46,956 nt of DNA from an uncultured Alphaproteobacteria bacterium. GTDB lineage: Bacteria; Pseudomonadota; Alphaproteobacteria; Rhodobacterales; Rhodobacteraceae. Positions 16,832 to 27,458 of the stretch are shown here, piece after piece. Location of the stretch: contig CACGMO010000017.1 of assembly GCA_902574225.1 (NCBI GenBank), positions 1-46,956 of the forward strand, written 5' to 3'. The position numbers and the translations under genes were made by a program. Below the pieces are notes generated by a model. The model saw only the letters and a list, made by a program, of their open reading frames with translations. It did no database searches and was not told the origin of the DNA. Positions within the stretch are counted from its first letter, which is position 1. Every line of letters begins with the position of its first letter.

Positions 16832-16850
16832 AAAGGAGAAATCCTTTTTT
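16832..16850 (+). terminator. Terminator-like attenuator hairpin in rplJ leader
   Basis: AAAGGA (16832-16837), loop GAAA, TCCTTT (16842-16847), continuing into TTT (to 16850), gives a six-base-pair stem with a GNRA tetraloop and a run of six T. The placement 50 bases before the rplJ start, just after the alternative-pairing arms, fits an attenuator. The stem is AT-rich, so termination would be weak unless helped by NusA or NusG. Confidence 0.45.
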
Positions 16851-16900
16851 AGCCTCAAGCAGGAAATACTGTGGACGGCACAAACGTTGGAGTGGAATAG

Positions 16901-17407
16901 TTGGATAGAGCTAGAAAAGAACAGGTAGTAAATGAATTAAAGGATGTTTTCGAGCATTCTGGAATAGTCGTTGCTGCCAAGTATGCAGGCATTACCGTTG
17001 CTGAAATGTCAGACCTCCGAAATAAAATGCGGGAAAATAGTGCTAACGTAAGGGTGGCGAAAAACAGATTAGCGCGCATCGCTATAGAAAAGTCCCCACC
17101 TGAGGGTATGAAGCATTTGCTGGTAGATCAGATAGTTTTATTGTATTCAGAAGACCCGGTGACGGCAGCTAAAATATCTGTTGAATTCGCGAAAACTAAC
17201 GAAAATCTTAAAATTGTTGGCGGAGCAATGGGCGACAAGATATTGGACTGCAATGGTGTGACTGAAGTCTCAAAGCTTCCTTCAAGAGATGAAGTGTTGT
17301 CAAGCATCAGTGCTCTTCTTACAGCACCAGGAGGTAATTTGGCGGCAAACGTTACTGGTCCAGCTTCAACAATCGCAGGCGTTTTAGAAAATATTGGGGG
17401 AGACTAG
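16901..17407 (+). CDS. rplJ: 50S ribosomal protein L10
   Basis: Base of the L7/L12 stalk; it binds 23S rRNA next to L11 and carries L12 dimers on its C-terminal helix. The 168-residue sequence starts DRARKEQVVNELKDVFEHSG, as in relatives, which supports the TTG start at 16901. GGAG (16890-16893) lies seven bases upstream of it. The motif VRVAKNRLARIA and the alanine/glycine-containing L12-binding C-terminus are present. Expression is probably controlled by its leader. Confidence 0.96.
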   Translation: MDRARKEQVVNELKDVFEHSGIVVAAKYAGITVAEMSDLRNKMRENSANVRVAKNRLARIAIEKSPPEGMKHLLVDQIVLLYSEDPVTAAKISVEFAKTNENLKIVGGAMGDKILDCNGVTEVSKLPSRDEVLSSISALLTAPGGNLAANVTGPASTIAGVLENIGGD

Positions 17408-17455
17408 GTGTAGTTTTTCCTTTAACTTTTAAATAATTAGAATGGGTGAAAAATA

Positions 17456-17851
17456 ATGGCTGACTTAAAAAAACTTGCAGAAGAAATCTCCAAACTGTCT
17501 CTCGTGGATGCAGTTGAGTTGAAAAACATACTTAAGGATGAGTACGGCATTGAGCCTGCTGCTGGTGGTGCAGTAATGGTAGCAGGAGCTGCCGCCGGTG
17601 GACCCGGTGGGGCTGATGGAGCTGCTGGTGCAGATGAAAAAAGTGAATTCAATGTTATTCTAAAAGCAGCTGGTGATAAAAAGATTAATGTTATCAAAGA
17701 AGTTAGAACTATAACAGGTTTAGGTCTTAAGGAGGCAAAAGACCTTGTCGAAGCCGGTGGGAAAGCGGTTAAGGAAGGTGTGCCGAAAGACGAGGCTGAA
17801 GAAATTAAAAAGAAACTTGAGGAGGCAGGAGCTGAAGTCGAACTATCTTAG
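17456..17851 (+). CDS. rplL: 50S ribosomal protein L7/L12
   Basis: Multi-copy stalk protein that recruits translation GTPases. The 131-residue protein has an N-terminal dimerisation helix pair (1-33), a long flexible Ala/Gly hinge (about 35-60), and the globular factor-binding domain with [23 protein letters not shown] split by the conserved GLKEAK. The hinge is a little longer than in E. coli, hence 131 rather than about 121 residues. It follows rplJ by 48 bases and leads into rpoB. Confidence 0.97.
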   Translation: MADLKKLAEEISKLSLVDAVELKNILKDEYGIEPAAGGAVMVAGAAAGGPGGADGAAGADEKSEFNVILKAAGDKKINVIKEVRTITGLGLKEAKDLVEAGGKAVKEGVPKDEAEEIKKKLEEAGAEVELS

Positions 17852-17912
17852 GGTTGATAACAACAATGCCAACTTCAGCGACCTATTACAAATACTTAAT
17901 CTCTTTTCGGGA

Positions 17913-17929
17913 GTGCTTTGGGAAAGCAC
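17913..17929 (+). other. Hairpin between rplL and rpoB
   Basis: GTGCTTT (17913-17919) and AAAGCAC (17923-17929) form a perfect seven-base-pair stem with a GGG loop in the 154-base rplL-rpoB spacer. There is no T-run after it, so it is not a classic terminator. In E. coli this spacer has an attenuator and an RNase III processing site that set the ratio of L12 to polymerase mRNA. A similar role is plausible here but inferred from position only. Confidence 0.4.
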
Positions 17930-18005
17930 ATGAATTGGAAGAGCTTTTGAAATTTAGTGATCTAATATCCCGTTCAGATCAAAAAAACAATGATCAGAGG
18001 TTTCC

Positions 18006-21000
18006 ATGAGCAAAGATGTGTTTACAAAAAGCCGAATAAGAAAATATTTTGGTAAGATCAGGGAGGTTGCAGAGATGCCCAACCTCATTGAAGTTCAAAA
18101 GTCATCCTACGACTTGTTTCTAAACTCTGGAGAAGGCTCCGAGCCCATAAAAGGAGAAGGATTGAGAGGCGCTTTTGAGTCAATATTTCCAATAACTGAC
18201 TTCAATGAGACTGCGGTCTTGGAGTTTGTTTCATACGAATTAGAGAAACCCAAATACGATTTGGAAGAGTGTCATCAAAGAGATCTCACTTTTGGCGCTC
18301 CCCTCAAGGTTAAGTTGCGGTTGATTGTATTTGAAATTGATGAGGAAAGTCAGGCAAAATCTGTCAAAGGGATCAAAGAGCAGGATGTGTACATGGGCGA
18401 TATTCCTCTAATGACCCCTAACGGGACTTTTCTAGTCAATGGTACGGAAAGAGTTGTTGTTTCCCAGATGCATAGATCACCTGGGGTATTTTTTGACAAC
18501 GACAAAGGCAAGACGCATTCTTCTGGTAAAATACTTTTTACCAGTCGTATTATTCCTTATCGAGGCTCTTGGCTTGATTTTGAGTTTGATGCCAAAGACT
18601 TAGTATATGTAAGAATAGATCGTAGAAGAAAAATCCCAGTCTCGACTCTCCTTTTTGCATTGGGTTTAAGTCAAGAAGAGATCTGCGATACTTATTATCA
18701 GCAAGTCACTTATCGCTTAGTTGAAGGCAATAAATGGTCAACTCCTTTTTACCCATCACGATTTAGGGGAGTCAAACCTTTATTTGACTTGGTTGATTCT
18801 AAAACAGGTGAGGTGATCGCAGAAGCAGGCAAAAAGATCACTCCTAGATTTGTCAAAGAAATAGAAGATTCCAACTCTGTTAAGGAGATTTTGGTGCCGT
18901 TCGAATCCATAATCGGTCGATTTGCGTCAAGTGATATCATCAATGAGGAAACTGGTGAAATATGGTTGGAAGCCGGTGAAGAGGTAACTTGTGATTTTGA
19001 TCAAAAAAGCGGCTCGATAACAGGTGGCAATTTAAAAACGCTCTTCGATAATGGAGTGACTGAAATACAAACACTGGACATTGATCATGTGAATGTTGGT
19101 CCATATCTTAGAAACACAATGGCGTCAGACAAGAATTTTAATCGTCAAATGGCACTTGAAGACATATATAAAGTCATGAGACCAGGAGAACCTCCGACAA
19201 TAGAAGCCGCTGCAGATTTATTTGAATCTCTCTTTTTTGATGAAGAAAGATATGACCTGTCGGCTGTGGGAAGAGTTAAATTAAATATGCGTCTTGATCT
19301 CGATGCACCAGACACAACGCGCATACTGAGGAAGGAAGACATTGTCGCAGTAATAAGAGCTCTTGTGGAATTGAAAGACGGCAAGGGTGAAATTGATGAT
19401 ATAGATCACTTGGGAAATCGAAGGGTCAGATCTGTCGGAGAGCTGATGGAAAATCAGTACAGGGTTGGTTTGCTAAGAATGGAAAGAGCCATTCGAGAGC
19501 GAATGTCTTCTGTAGAAATTGACACTGTGATGCCTCAAGATCTTATTAACGCCAAACCTGCAGCTGCAGCCGTGAAAGAATTTTTTGGATCGAGCCAATT
19601 ATCACAATTCATGGATCAAACCAATCCATTATCTGAGGTAACTCATAAGAGGCGCCTCTCTGCGCTCGGTCCCGGAGGATTAACTCGAGACAGAGCAGGA
19701 TTTGAAGTAAGGGATGTTCATCCTACTCATTATGGAAGAGTTTGCCCAATCGAGACTCCTGAAGGTCCAAATATAGGATTGATCAATTCATTAGCTTCGT
19801 TTGCGAAAGTAAATAAATACGGTTTTATTGAAACGCCCTACAGGAGGGTTGAGAATGGAAAGGTTACTGACGACGTCGTTTACATGTCGGCTACGGAAGA
19901 GATGAAATATACAATTGCCCAGGCTAACGCGAAACTTAACAAAGATGATGCGTTTGAGAATGAATTAGTCTCTACTCGCAGGTTCGGAGATTATATGTTA
20001 AACCCGTCCGCTTCAGTTGATTATATTGATGTTTCACCCAAGCAGTTGGTTTCGGTGGCAGCCTCATTAATTCCTTTTTTGGAAAATGATGATGCCAACC
20101 GAGCATTGATGGGGTCAAATATGCAGAGGCAAGCTGTCCCCTTGTTGACTGCCGAGGCACCTTTTGTTGGAACTGGTATGGAATCAGTCGTAGCAAAAGA
20201 CTCAGGAGCTGCAATTGTAGCAAAACGCTCTGGAGTGATTGACCAGGTCGATGCAATGAGGATCGTCGTAAGAGTTACGGATGAAGTAGATCTCGGTGAT
20301 CATGGAGTTGATATTTACAGATTGAGAAAGTTTCAAAGGTCTAATCAAAACACTTGTATCAATCAGCGACCATTGGTGAAAAAAGGTGATCATGTCGTGA
20401 AAGGGGAGGTGATAGCGGATGGTCCCTCAACCGACATGGGTGAGCTGGCATTGGGAAAGAATGTGTTGGTCGCCTTTATGCCATGGAACGGCTATAACTA
20501 TGAAGACTCAATTTTAATTTCCGAAAGACTTGTTAAAGATGACGTATTTACGTCAGTTCATATTGAAGAATTTGAGGTGGCTGCTAGAGATACGAAGCTT
20601 GGTCCAGAAGAAATTACCAGAGATATTCCAAATGTGGGCGAAGACTCTTTAAGAAACTTGGATGAAGCTGGTATTGTCTATATCGGAGCAGAGGTTGGAC
20701 CAGGTGACATACTAGTCGGAAAGATTACTCCAAAGGGGGAAAGCCCAATGACACCTGAGGAAAAACTTCTTAGAGCTATATTCGGTGAGAAAGCTTCAGA
20801 TGTAAGAGATACTTCTCTTAGGATGGGTCCAGGGGATCATGGTACTATTGTCGAGGTTAGAGTTTTCAACAGACATGGCATAGAAAAAGACGAGCGTGCT
20901 TTGCAGAATGAGAGACATGAAATAGAGAGTTTAAGTAAAGATAGAGACGATGGCTTAGAGATCTTAGAAAGGAATATATATTCGAGATTAAATGATCTTC

Positions 21001-22142
21001 TAGTCGGTAAGAAAATAAATGATGGGCCTAAAGGTGCAGTTAAGGGTTCAAAGATAACTCAAGATAAACTAGACAGTTTGTCCAAGGGACTTTGGTGGAA
21101 ATTTTCTTTGGAGGCAGAAAGTGATGCAAAAAAAATGGAAGCGCTACAAGAGCAATTTGAGAAACAAAAACAGATCGCAAATGACTCCTATCAAGACAAA
21201 GTTGAGAAGGTAAGAAGAGGAGATGATTTACCACCCGGCGTTATGAAAATGGTGAAGGTATTCGTGGCTGTTAAACGAAAGCTTCAACCAGGTGATAAGA
21301 TGGCGGGAAGGCATGGCAATAAGGGTGTTATATCGAAAGTTGTACCTGAGGAGGATATGCCCTTTTTAGAAGATGGGACAACGGTAGATCTTGTGTTAAA
21401 TCCCCTTGGAGTTCCAAGCAGAATGAACGTTGGTCAAATTCTTGAAACCCATATGGGGTGGGCTGCAAAATCATTAGGGGAATCCATTAACAACGCAATC
21501 TCTGAATTCAAAAAAAGCAATGATCAGAAAATTTTAGAAAATGCATTGTCAAATGCTTATGGAAGTGATGAATTTAAAAAACAAATTAAAGGCTTGTCTG
21601 CCGATAATTTGCTCACTGTAGCAAGCAATGTTAAGAAGGGAGTGCCTATTGCGACACCTGTTTTTGATGGGGCAAAAGAAAGTGACGTTACTGAGGCTCT
21701 CAAAAGGGCTGGTTTAGACGAGAGTGCTCAGTCAATTCTTTTCGATGGGAGGACAGGAGAGCAATTCGCGAGACCAGTTACCGTTGGTGTTAAATATATC
21801 CTAAAGTTACACCATTTGGTGGACGAGAAAATACATGCAAGATCCACTGGTCCATACAGCTTAGTTACACAGCAACCATTGGGAGGCAAGGCGCAATTTG
21901 GAGGTCAAAGGTTTGGTGAAATGGAAGTTTGGGCCTTAGAAGCGTATGGAGCAGCATACTCCCTCCAAGAAATGTTAACTGTAAAATCTGATGATGTGGC
22001 TGGTAGAACAAAGGTCTATGAAAGTATAGTTAAAGGAGAAGATAATTTTGAAGCTGGAATTCCAGAATCATTTAACGTGCTGGTGAAAGAAATTAGATCT
22101 CTGGGCCTCAACATAGAACTGTTAGATGATGAAATTAACTAG
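18006..22142 (+). CDS. rpoB: DNA-directed RNA polymerase subunit beta
   Basis: Second-largest RNA polymerase subunit, forming one side of the active-site cleft. At 1378 residues it is full length for the class. The rifampicin region [20 protein letters not shown] starts at Gly528 and continues [11 protein letters not shown], with the usual Ser, Asp, His and Ser residues, so it looks wild type. The C-terminal part includes [17 protein letters not shown] and [20 protein letters not shown], which contact the active site and clamp. AGAGGTTTCC precedes the ATG. rpoC follows after 43 bases. Confidence 0.99.
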   Translation: MSKDVFTKSRIRKYFGKIREVAEMPNLIEVQKSSYDLFLNSGEGSEPIKGEGLRGAFESIFPITDFNETAVLEFVSYELEKPKYDLEECHQRDLTFGAPLKVKLRLIVFEIDEESQAKSVKGIKEQDVYMGDIPLMTPNGTFLVNGTERVVVSQMHRSPGVFFDNDKGKTHSSGKILFTSRIIPYRGSWLDFEFDAKDLVYVRIDRRRKIPVSTLLFALGLSQEEICDTYYQQVTYRLVEGNKWSTPFYPSRFRGVKPLFDLVDSKTGEVIAEAGKKITPRFVKEIEDSNSVKEILVPFESIIGRFASSDIINEETGEIWLEAGEEVTCDFDQKSGSITGGNLKTLFDNGVTEIQTLDIDHVNVGPYLRNTMASDKNFNRQMALEDIYKVMRPGEPPTIEAAADLFESLFFDEERYDLSAVGRVKLNMRLDLDAPDTTRILRKEDIVAVIRALVELKDGKGEIDDIDHLGNRRVRSVGELMENQYRVGLLRMERAIRERMSSVEIDTVMPQDLINAKPAAAAVKEFFGSSQLSQFMDQTNPLSEVTHKRRLSALGPGGLTRDRAGFEVRDVHPTHYGRVCPIETPEGPNIGLINSLASFAKVNKYGFIETPYRRVENGKVTDDVVYMSATEEMKYTIAQANAKLNKDDAFENELVSTRRFGDYMLNPSASVDYIDVSPKQLVSVAASLIPFLENDDANRALMGSNMQRQAVPLLTAEAPFVGTGMESVVAKDSGAAIVAKRSGVIDQVDAMRIVVRVTDEVDLGDHGVDIYRLRKFQRSNQNTCINQRPLVKKGDHVVKGEVIADGPSTDMGELALGKNVLVAFMPWNGYNYEDSILISERLVKDDVFTSVHIEEFEVAARDTKLGPEEITRDIPNVGEDSLRNLDEAGIVYIGAEVGPGDILVGKITPKGESPMTPEEKLLRAIFGEKASDVRDTSLRMGPGDHGTIVEVRVFNRHGIEKDERALQNERHEIESLSKDRDDGLEILERNIYSRLNDLLVGKKINDGPKGAVKGSKITQDKLDSLSKGLWWKFSLEAESDAKKMEALQEQFEKQKQIANDSYQDKVEKVRRGDDLPPGVMKMVKVFVAVKRKLQPGDKMAGRHGNKGVISKVVPEEDMPFLEDGTTVDLVLNPLGVPSRMNVGQILETHMGWAAKSLGESINNAISEFKKSNDQKILENALSNAYGSDEFKKQIKGLSADNLLTVASNVKKGVPIATPVFDGAKESDVTEALKRAGLDESAQSILFDGRTGEQFARPVTVGVKYILKLHHLVDEKIHARSTGPYSLVTQQPLGGKAQFGGQRFGEMEVWALEAYGAAYSLQEMLTVKSDDVAGRTKVYESIVKGEDNFEAGIPESFNVLVKEIRSLGLNIELLDDEIN

Positions 22143-22185
22143 TTGCTTGCTATATGCAAATTTAAACATTTTATAGGATGTAAAA

Positions 22186-25100
22186 ATGAATAAAGAAATA
22201 ACGAATCCCTTTGGCAAACCACAAGCACTCAAGACCTTTGATGAGATAAGAATTTCTATTGCCTCACCCGAAAGAATATTGAGTTGGTCTTTTGGTGAAA
22301 TAAAAAAACCCGAAACTATAAATTATCGTACTTTTAAGCCTGAAAGAGATGGCTTGTTTTGTTCAAGAATATTCGGGCCAGTTAAAGACTATGAATGTCT
22401 CTGTGGCAAGTACAAAAGAATGAAGTATAGAGGAGTTACGTGCGAAAAGTGTGGGGTTGAAGTAACTTTGCAAAAAGTAAGACGAGAAAGAATGGGTCAC
22501 ATTGAACTTGCTTCGCCTGTTGCACATATTTGGTTCTTAAAATCTCTTCCGTCTAGAATTGGGTTAATGCTGGATATGACCTTACGGGATTTAGAAAGAA
22601 TACTGTACTTTGAGCAATATGTAGTGATAGAGCCTGGTTTGACCGATTTGAAGGCGGGGCAACTACTTTCAGAGGAAGAATATTTAGATGCCCAAGATCA
22701 ATATGGCTTGGATGCTTTCCAAGCAGGCATTGGGGCCGAAGCGATCAGGGAAATGCTTATGGCGATTGACGTTGACTCAGAGGCTGAGAAACTTAGAGAA
22801 GAGCTTAAAGAGGCAACAGGTGAACTTAAACCAAAGAAGATAATAAAGAGACTGAAGCTTATTGAAAATTTTAGAGAAAGCTCTAACAAGCCTGAATGGA
22901 TGATTATGACAGTAATCCCAGTTATTCCGCCTGAGTTAAGACCCTTGGTTCCGTTGGACGGTGGAAGGTTTGCAACTTCAGATTTAAATGATCTTTACAG
23001 GAGAGTTATCAACAGGAATAACCGATTGAAAAGGTTAATGGAATTGAAAGCGCCTGATATCATTATTAGAAATGAGAAAAGGATGCTTCAAGAGTCTGTT
23101 GATGCTCTTTTTGACAATGGGCGGCGCGGACGAGTGATAACTGGAGGGAACAAAAGACCCTTGAAATCCCTTTCCGATATGCTTAAAGGAAAGCAAGGTC
23201 GCTTTAGGCAGAATCTTTTAGGGAAGCGGGTTGACTTTTCAGGTCGTTCGGTGATTGTTACTGGGCCTGGTTTAAAACTGCATCAGTGCGGACTTCCAAA
23301 AAAGATGGCTCTTGAGCTTTTTAAACCATTCATTTACTCCAAACTAGAAGCTCGTGGTCTTTCTTCCACAGTAAAACAAGCAAAAAAAATGGTGGAGAGA
23401 GAAAGACCAGAAGTTTGGGATATATTGGAGGAGGTAATTCGAGAGCATCCAGTACTCTTAAATCGTGCACCAACTCTACATAGACTTGGAATACAGGCTT
23501 TTGAACCAGTATTAATTGAAGGAAAGGCGATAAACCTACATCCTTTGGTATGTTCAGCCTTTAATGCCGACTTTGATGGTGACCAGATGGCTGTTCACGT
23601 ACCTTTAAGTTTAGAGGCACAGCTTGAGGCTCGTGTTTTAATGATGTCAACGAATAATGTACTTTCTCCTGCCAATGGTAAGCCAATTATAGTACCCTCC
23701 CAAGATATGGTTCTAGGGCTTTACTACATTTCTCTAATGAGAGAAGGCCAGATAGGTGAAGGAATGATCTTTTCCTCTGTGGACGAGGTTGAGCATGCTC
23801 TCGAAGCAGGTGTCGTCAATATGCATTCAAAGATCACAGCAAAGGTTGCTCAAATAGATAGCGACGGCGAAACATTTTTCGAAAGGTTTGAGACTACTCC
23901 CGGTAGGCTTAGACTTGGGGCGTTACTACCAAAGAACCATAAAGCACCATTTGAGATCGTAAACCGACTTCTTAGGAAGAAAGAAGTTGGCGAAGTTATC
24001 GATACTGTTTACAGGCATTGCGGGCAAAAAGAGTCAGTTATATTTTGCGATCAAATTATGCAACTTGGTTTCCATGAGGCATTCAAGGCAGGAATATCTT
24101 TTGGTAAGGATGATATGGTTATTCCAGAGACTAAATGGGATTTTGTAAACGAAACGAGAGATCAAGTTAAGGATTTTGAAAGACAATATATGGACGGTCT
24201 GATTACACAAGGTGAGAAATACAATAAGGTAGTAGATGCATGGTCAAAATGTTCAGATTTGGTCGCCGACGCAATGATGGCTGATATTTCGTCCACCAAG
24301 AAAAGTGATGATGGATCTGAATTAGAGCCTAATTCGGTTTACATGATGGCGCACTCAGGTGCTCGAGGCTCACCTGCTCAAATGAAGCAATTAGGTGGAA
24401 TGCGTGGTCTTATGGCAAAGCCATCTGGAGCTATTATCGAGACACCAATAATAGCAAACTTCAAGGAAGGTTTATCTGTTTTAGAGTACTTTAACTCAAC
24501 ACATGGAGCGCGAAAGGGTCTTGCTGATACAGCTTTAAAAACCGCTAATTCAGGATATTTGACGCGACGTTTAGTTGATGTTGCTCAAGATTGTATAGTT
24601 AGAATTAATGACTGCGGAACCGAAACATCGATTAAGTGCGAGGCAGCCGTTAGTGATGGCGAAGTAGTGGCTACTTTGTCCGAGCGGATTTTAGGTAGGG
24701 TTGCAGCCGAGGATATAAAAAGTCTATCAGATGATAGTGTGATATGCAGTAAAGGTTCGATGATAGATGAGCGCATTGCTGATTTGATTGAAAAAGCGGA
24801 GATCGCAACAGTACAAATACGGTCACCTCTAACATGTGAAGCTGATGACGGAATATGTGCCACCTGCTATGGAAGAGATTTGGCTAGAGGAACACCAGTT
24901 AATCCCGGAGAAGCTGTTGGAATTATTGCTGCACAATCAATCGGTGAGCCAGGAACACAGCTTACTATGAGAACTTTCCATATAGGGGGTATTGCGCAGG
25001 GTGGATCACAGTCATTTATGCAATCCAATCATAGTGGGATGGTAGAGTTTAAAAGTGCTAATATTCTTACTAATGGACAAGGTGAAGAAATTGTTACTAG

Positions 25101-26382
25101 TCGCAGTATGGAGCTAGTAATAAACAATGAAAAGGGTGTCGCTCTTAGTTCTCATAGGCTTTCTTATGGGACTAAGCTATTTGTCAAAGAGAAGCAAAAA
25201 ATATCTGCAGGCGACAAGCTATTTGAGTGGGATCCATATACGCTTCCTATAATCGCTGAAAGAGGTGGAGTCGTAAAGTTTGCTGACTTGATACCAGGGG
25301 TATCAGTAAGGGAAGATGTGGACGATGCTACAGGAATATCACAAAAAATAGTTTCAGATTGGAGGAACTCTTCAAAAGGTAGTTCTTTGCAGCCAGAAAT
25401 CATAATTGTGGACAAAGAGACTAGTGAGCCAGTCAGGCTTGAAAATGGTAATCCCGCTGTTCACCCAATGTCAGTTGATGCTATAATGTCAGTTGAGGAT
25501 GGATCTGAGGTCCAACCAGGGGATGTATTAGCAAGAATCCCTAGAGAGGGTGCAAAGACCAAAGATATTACTGGTGGTTTGCCTAGAGTTGCAGAGCTGT
25601 TTGAAGCTCGAAGACCTAAAGATCATGCCATAATCGCTGAGAAAGATGGATATGTGCGTTTTGGAAAGGATTACAAAAACAAGAGAATTATTGCTGTGGT
25701 GCCTGATGGAAATGATGACGAAGCAGTAGAATATACAGTTCCAAAGGGAAAACACATACCTGTTCAAGAGGGAGATTTCGTGAGGAAGGGCGAATACATA
25801 ATGGAAGGCAACCCTGCCCCACACGATATTTTAACAATAATGGGAGTAGAAGCGCTGGCAGAATACATGATTAATGAAGTTCAGGATGTATACAGGCTAC
25901 AAGGTGTGAAGATAAACGATAAGCACATAGAAGTGATTGTTAGGCAAATGCTTCAAAAATGGGAGATAACAGATAGTGGAGGAACCATATTGCTAAAGGG
26001 TGAGCAGGTTGATAAGTCAGAGTTTCTAGACGCAAATGAAAAAGCATTAGAACAAGGCTTACAGCCAGCCAAGGGCGGGCCGGTCCTATTGGGGATAACA
26101 AAAGCAAGTCTGCAGACAAGAAGTTTTATTTCTGCTGCATCGTTCCAAGAAACAACAAGAGTATTAACAGAAGCATCAACTCAAGGTAAAAAAGACAAAC
26201 TTATAGGCCTTAAAGAGAACGTTATAGTGGGGAGGTTAATCCCAGCAGGAACTGGAGGTTCAGCCAGAGATATAAGAAAGGTTGCTGCAATGCGTGATCT
26301 ACAAATTCTAAATGAGCGTTCACAGGCAGAAAATCTTGAAGAAGAGGTTGTAGATACTGGTGATGATGTAGAAAAAACTTAA
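22186..26382 (+). CDS. rpoC: DNA-directed RNA polymerase subunit beta'
   Basis: Largest polymerase subunit, carrying the catalytic magnesium site. At 1398 residues it is full length. The N-terminal zinc ribbon reads [13 protein letters not shown] followed by CEKCGVEV, and the invariant catalytic loop [12 protein letters not shown] has aspartates 462, 464 and 466. The bridge helix and trigger loop region contains [16 protein letters not shown], and a second zinc site has [10 protein letters not shown]. It ends with an acidic tail. Transcription probably comes through rpoB; the next gene has its own promoter. Confidence 0.99.
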   Translation: MNKEITNPFGKPQALKTFDEIRISIASPERILSWSFGEIKKPETINYRTFKPERDGLFCSRIFGPVKDYECLCGKYKRMKYRGVTCEKCGVEVTLQKVRRERMGHIELASPVAHIWFLKSLPSRIGLMLDMTLRDLERILYFEQYVVIEPGLTDLKAGQLLSEEEYLDAQDQYGLDAFQAGIGAEAIREMLMAIDVDSEAEKLREELKEATGELKPKKIIKRLKLIENFRESSNKPEWMIMTVIPVIPPELRPLVPLDGGRFATSDLNDLYRRVINRNNRLKRLMELKAPDIIIRNEKRMLQESVDALFDNGRRGRVITGGNKRPLKSLSDMLKGKQGRFRQNLLGKRVDFSGRSVIVTGPGLKLHQCGLPKKMALELFKPFIYSKLEARGLSSTVKQAKKMVERERPEVWDILEEVIREHPVLLNRAPTLHRLGIQAFEPVLIEGKAINLHPLVCSAFNADFDGDQMAVHVPLSLEAQLEARVLMMSTNNVLSPANGKPIIVPSQDMVLGLYYISLMREGQIGEGMIFSSVDEVEHALEAGVVNMHSKITAKVAQIDSDGETFFERFETTPGRLRLGALLPKNHKAPFEIVNRLLRKKEVGEVIDTVYRHCGQKESVIFCDQIMQLGFHEAFKAGISFGKDDMVIPETKWDFVNETRDQVKDFERQYMDGLITQGEKYNKVVDAWSKCSDLVADAMMADISSTKKSDDGSELEPNSVYMMAHSGARGSPAQMKQLGGMRGLMAKPSGAIIETPIIANFKEGLSVLEYFNSTHGARKGLADTALKTANSGYLTRRLVDVAQDCIVRINDCGTETSIKCEAAVSDGEVVATLSERILGRVAAEDIKSLSDDSVICSKGSMIDERIADLIEKAEIATVQIRSPLTCEADDGICATCYGRDLARGTPVNPGEAVGIIAAQSIGEPGTQLTMRTFHIGGIAQGGSQSFMQSNHSGMVEFKSANILTNGQGEEIVTSRSMELVINNEKGVALSSHRLSYGTKLFVKEKQKISAGDKLFEWDPYTLPIIAERGGVVKFADLIPGVSVREDVDDATGISQKIVSDWRNSSKGSSLQPEIIIVDKETSEPVRLENGNPAVHPMSVDAIMSVEDGSEVQPGDVLARIPREGAKTKDITGGLPRVAELFEARRPKDHAIIAEKDGYVRFGKDYKNKRIIAVVPDGNDDEAVEYTVPKGKHIPVQEGDFVRKGEYIMEGNPAPHDILTIMGVEALAEYMINEVQDVYRLQGVKINDKHIEVIVRQMLQKWEITDSGGTILLKGEQVDKSEFLDANEKALEQGLQPAKGGPVLLGITKASLQTRSFISAASFQETTRVLTEASTQGKKDKLIGLKENVIVGRLIPAGTGGSARDIRKVAAMRDLQILNERSQAENLEEEVVDTGDDVEKT

Positions 26383-26430
26383 ATTGGAAGATATAAAAGT
26401 CACACAACGCAAGTTTAGTCGTATTTGGTG

Positions 26431-26457
26431 TTGACAGTTACGAATTAAGTTTATAAA
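26431..26457 (+). promoter_or_regulatory. Sigma70-type promoter for rpsL-rpsG-fusA-tuf
   Basis: A consensus -35 TTGACA (26431-26436) is followed by -10 candidates TATAAA (26452-26457, spacer 15) or TAAATT (26454-26459, spacer 17). It lies 49 bases after rpoC and gives a leader of about 120 bases before rpsL. It is the cleanest -35 element seen in the intergenic DNA of the window, in the right place for the str operon. Confidence 0.65.
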
Positions 26458-26481
26458 TTCGCGCAAAATTCGTCGTAACTG
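26435..26481 (+). repeat. Inverted repeat flanking the str-operon -10 element
   Basis: CAGTTACGA (26435-26443) and TCGTAACTG (26473-26481) are perfect nine-base inverted arms with a 29-base spacer. The left arm starts inside the -35 hexamer and the right arm falls about 10-18 bases past the expected transcription start. Inside, AAATTCG occurs twice with an 11-base period (26455-26461 and 26466-26472). This looks like an operator or paired protein-binding site, not an RNA hairpin, since only one arm would be transcribed. Confidence 0.45.
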
Positions 26482-26587
26482 TAACTAAATATTCAAAAAT
26501 TCAAAAGGCAAGATTAAATTTTAGTTAATCCTCTGCATTGTAAAAAAGGGTCTAAGATGATCTATTTTAAGGAAGGTTAAGGGCAAG

Positions 26588-26959
26588 ATGCCGACTATAC
26601 AACAGTTGATAAGAAAGCCGAGAAAGCCCAGAACATACAGGCAGAAGTCAATGCATCTTCAAGCTTGTCCGCAAAAGAGAGGTGTGTGTACTAGGGTTTA
26701 CACCACAACCCCAAAAAAACCCAACTCCGCGATGCGTAAGGTTGCTAAAGTTAGATTGACCAATGGTTACGAGGTTATTTCTTACATACCAGGAGAAGCA
26801 CATAATCTTCAAGAGCACTCAGTTGTTTTGATTAGAGGCGGAAGAGTTAAAGACTTGCCTGGAGTTCGGTATCATGTGCTCAGGGGAGTGTTAGATACAC
26901 AGGGTGTTAAAGACAGGAAACAGCGCAGATCAAAGTACGGCGCAAAGAAACCAAAATAA
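26588..26959 (+). CDS. rpsL: 30S ribosomal protein S12
   Basis: Decoding-centre protein. The 123-residue sequence carries the universal [25 protein letters not shown] segment in two parts ([11 protein letters not shown] and [11 protein letters not shown]), with both streptomycin-relevant lysines intact, and [10 protein letters not shown] with the aspartate that is methylthiolated in many bacteria. So no resistance-type change is visible. AAGGTTAAGGGCAAG precedes the ATG. First gene of the str operon. Confidence 0.98.
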   Translation: MPTIQQLIRKPRKPRTYRQKSMHLQACPQKRGVCTRVYTTTPKKPNSAMRKVAKVRLTNGYEVISYIPGEAHNLQEHSVVLIRGGRVKDLPGVRYHVLRGVLDTQGVKDRKQRRSKYGAKKPK

Positions 26960-26968
26960 GAAAAATGA

Positions 26969-27442
<474 letters not shown>

Positions 27443-27458
27443 TGGAAGAGTAAGAAAT

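Larger units (their letters stand above)
16670..16900 (+). promoter_or_regulatory. rplJ mRNA leader, candidate L10(L12) autoregulatory region
   Basis: A 231-base gap between rplA and rplJ, unusually long here, full of pairing segments. CTGCCTG (16769-16775) pairs with CAGGTAG (16779-16785) around an AGA loop. The same right arm, as ACAGGTAG (16778-16785), can instead pair perfectly with CTACCTGT (16818-16825). These two folds exclude each other. A terminator-like hairpin follows at 16832-16850. In other bacteria L10-L12 complex binds the rplJ leader to repress it, so this is the expected place for that control. Ligand and mechanism here are inference. Confidence 0.6.

Noticed and set aside
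16855-17079. Minus-strand frame over the rplJ leader and start
   Set aside because: It crosses structured leader DNA and the beginning of rplJ antisense, and has no family signature.
26588-26959. Resistance-type changes in rpsL (and in rpoB at 19587-19720)
   Set aside because: The lysines in PKKPNS and the rifampicin-region residues all match wild-type sequence.
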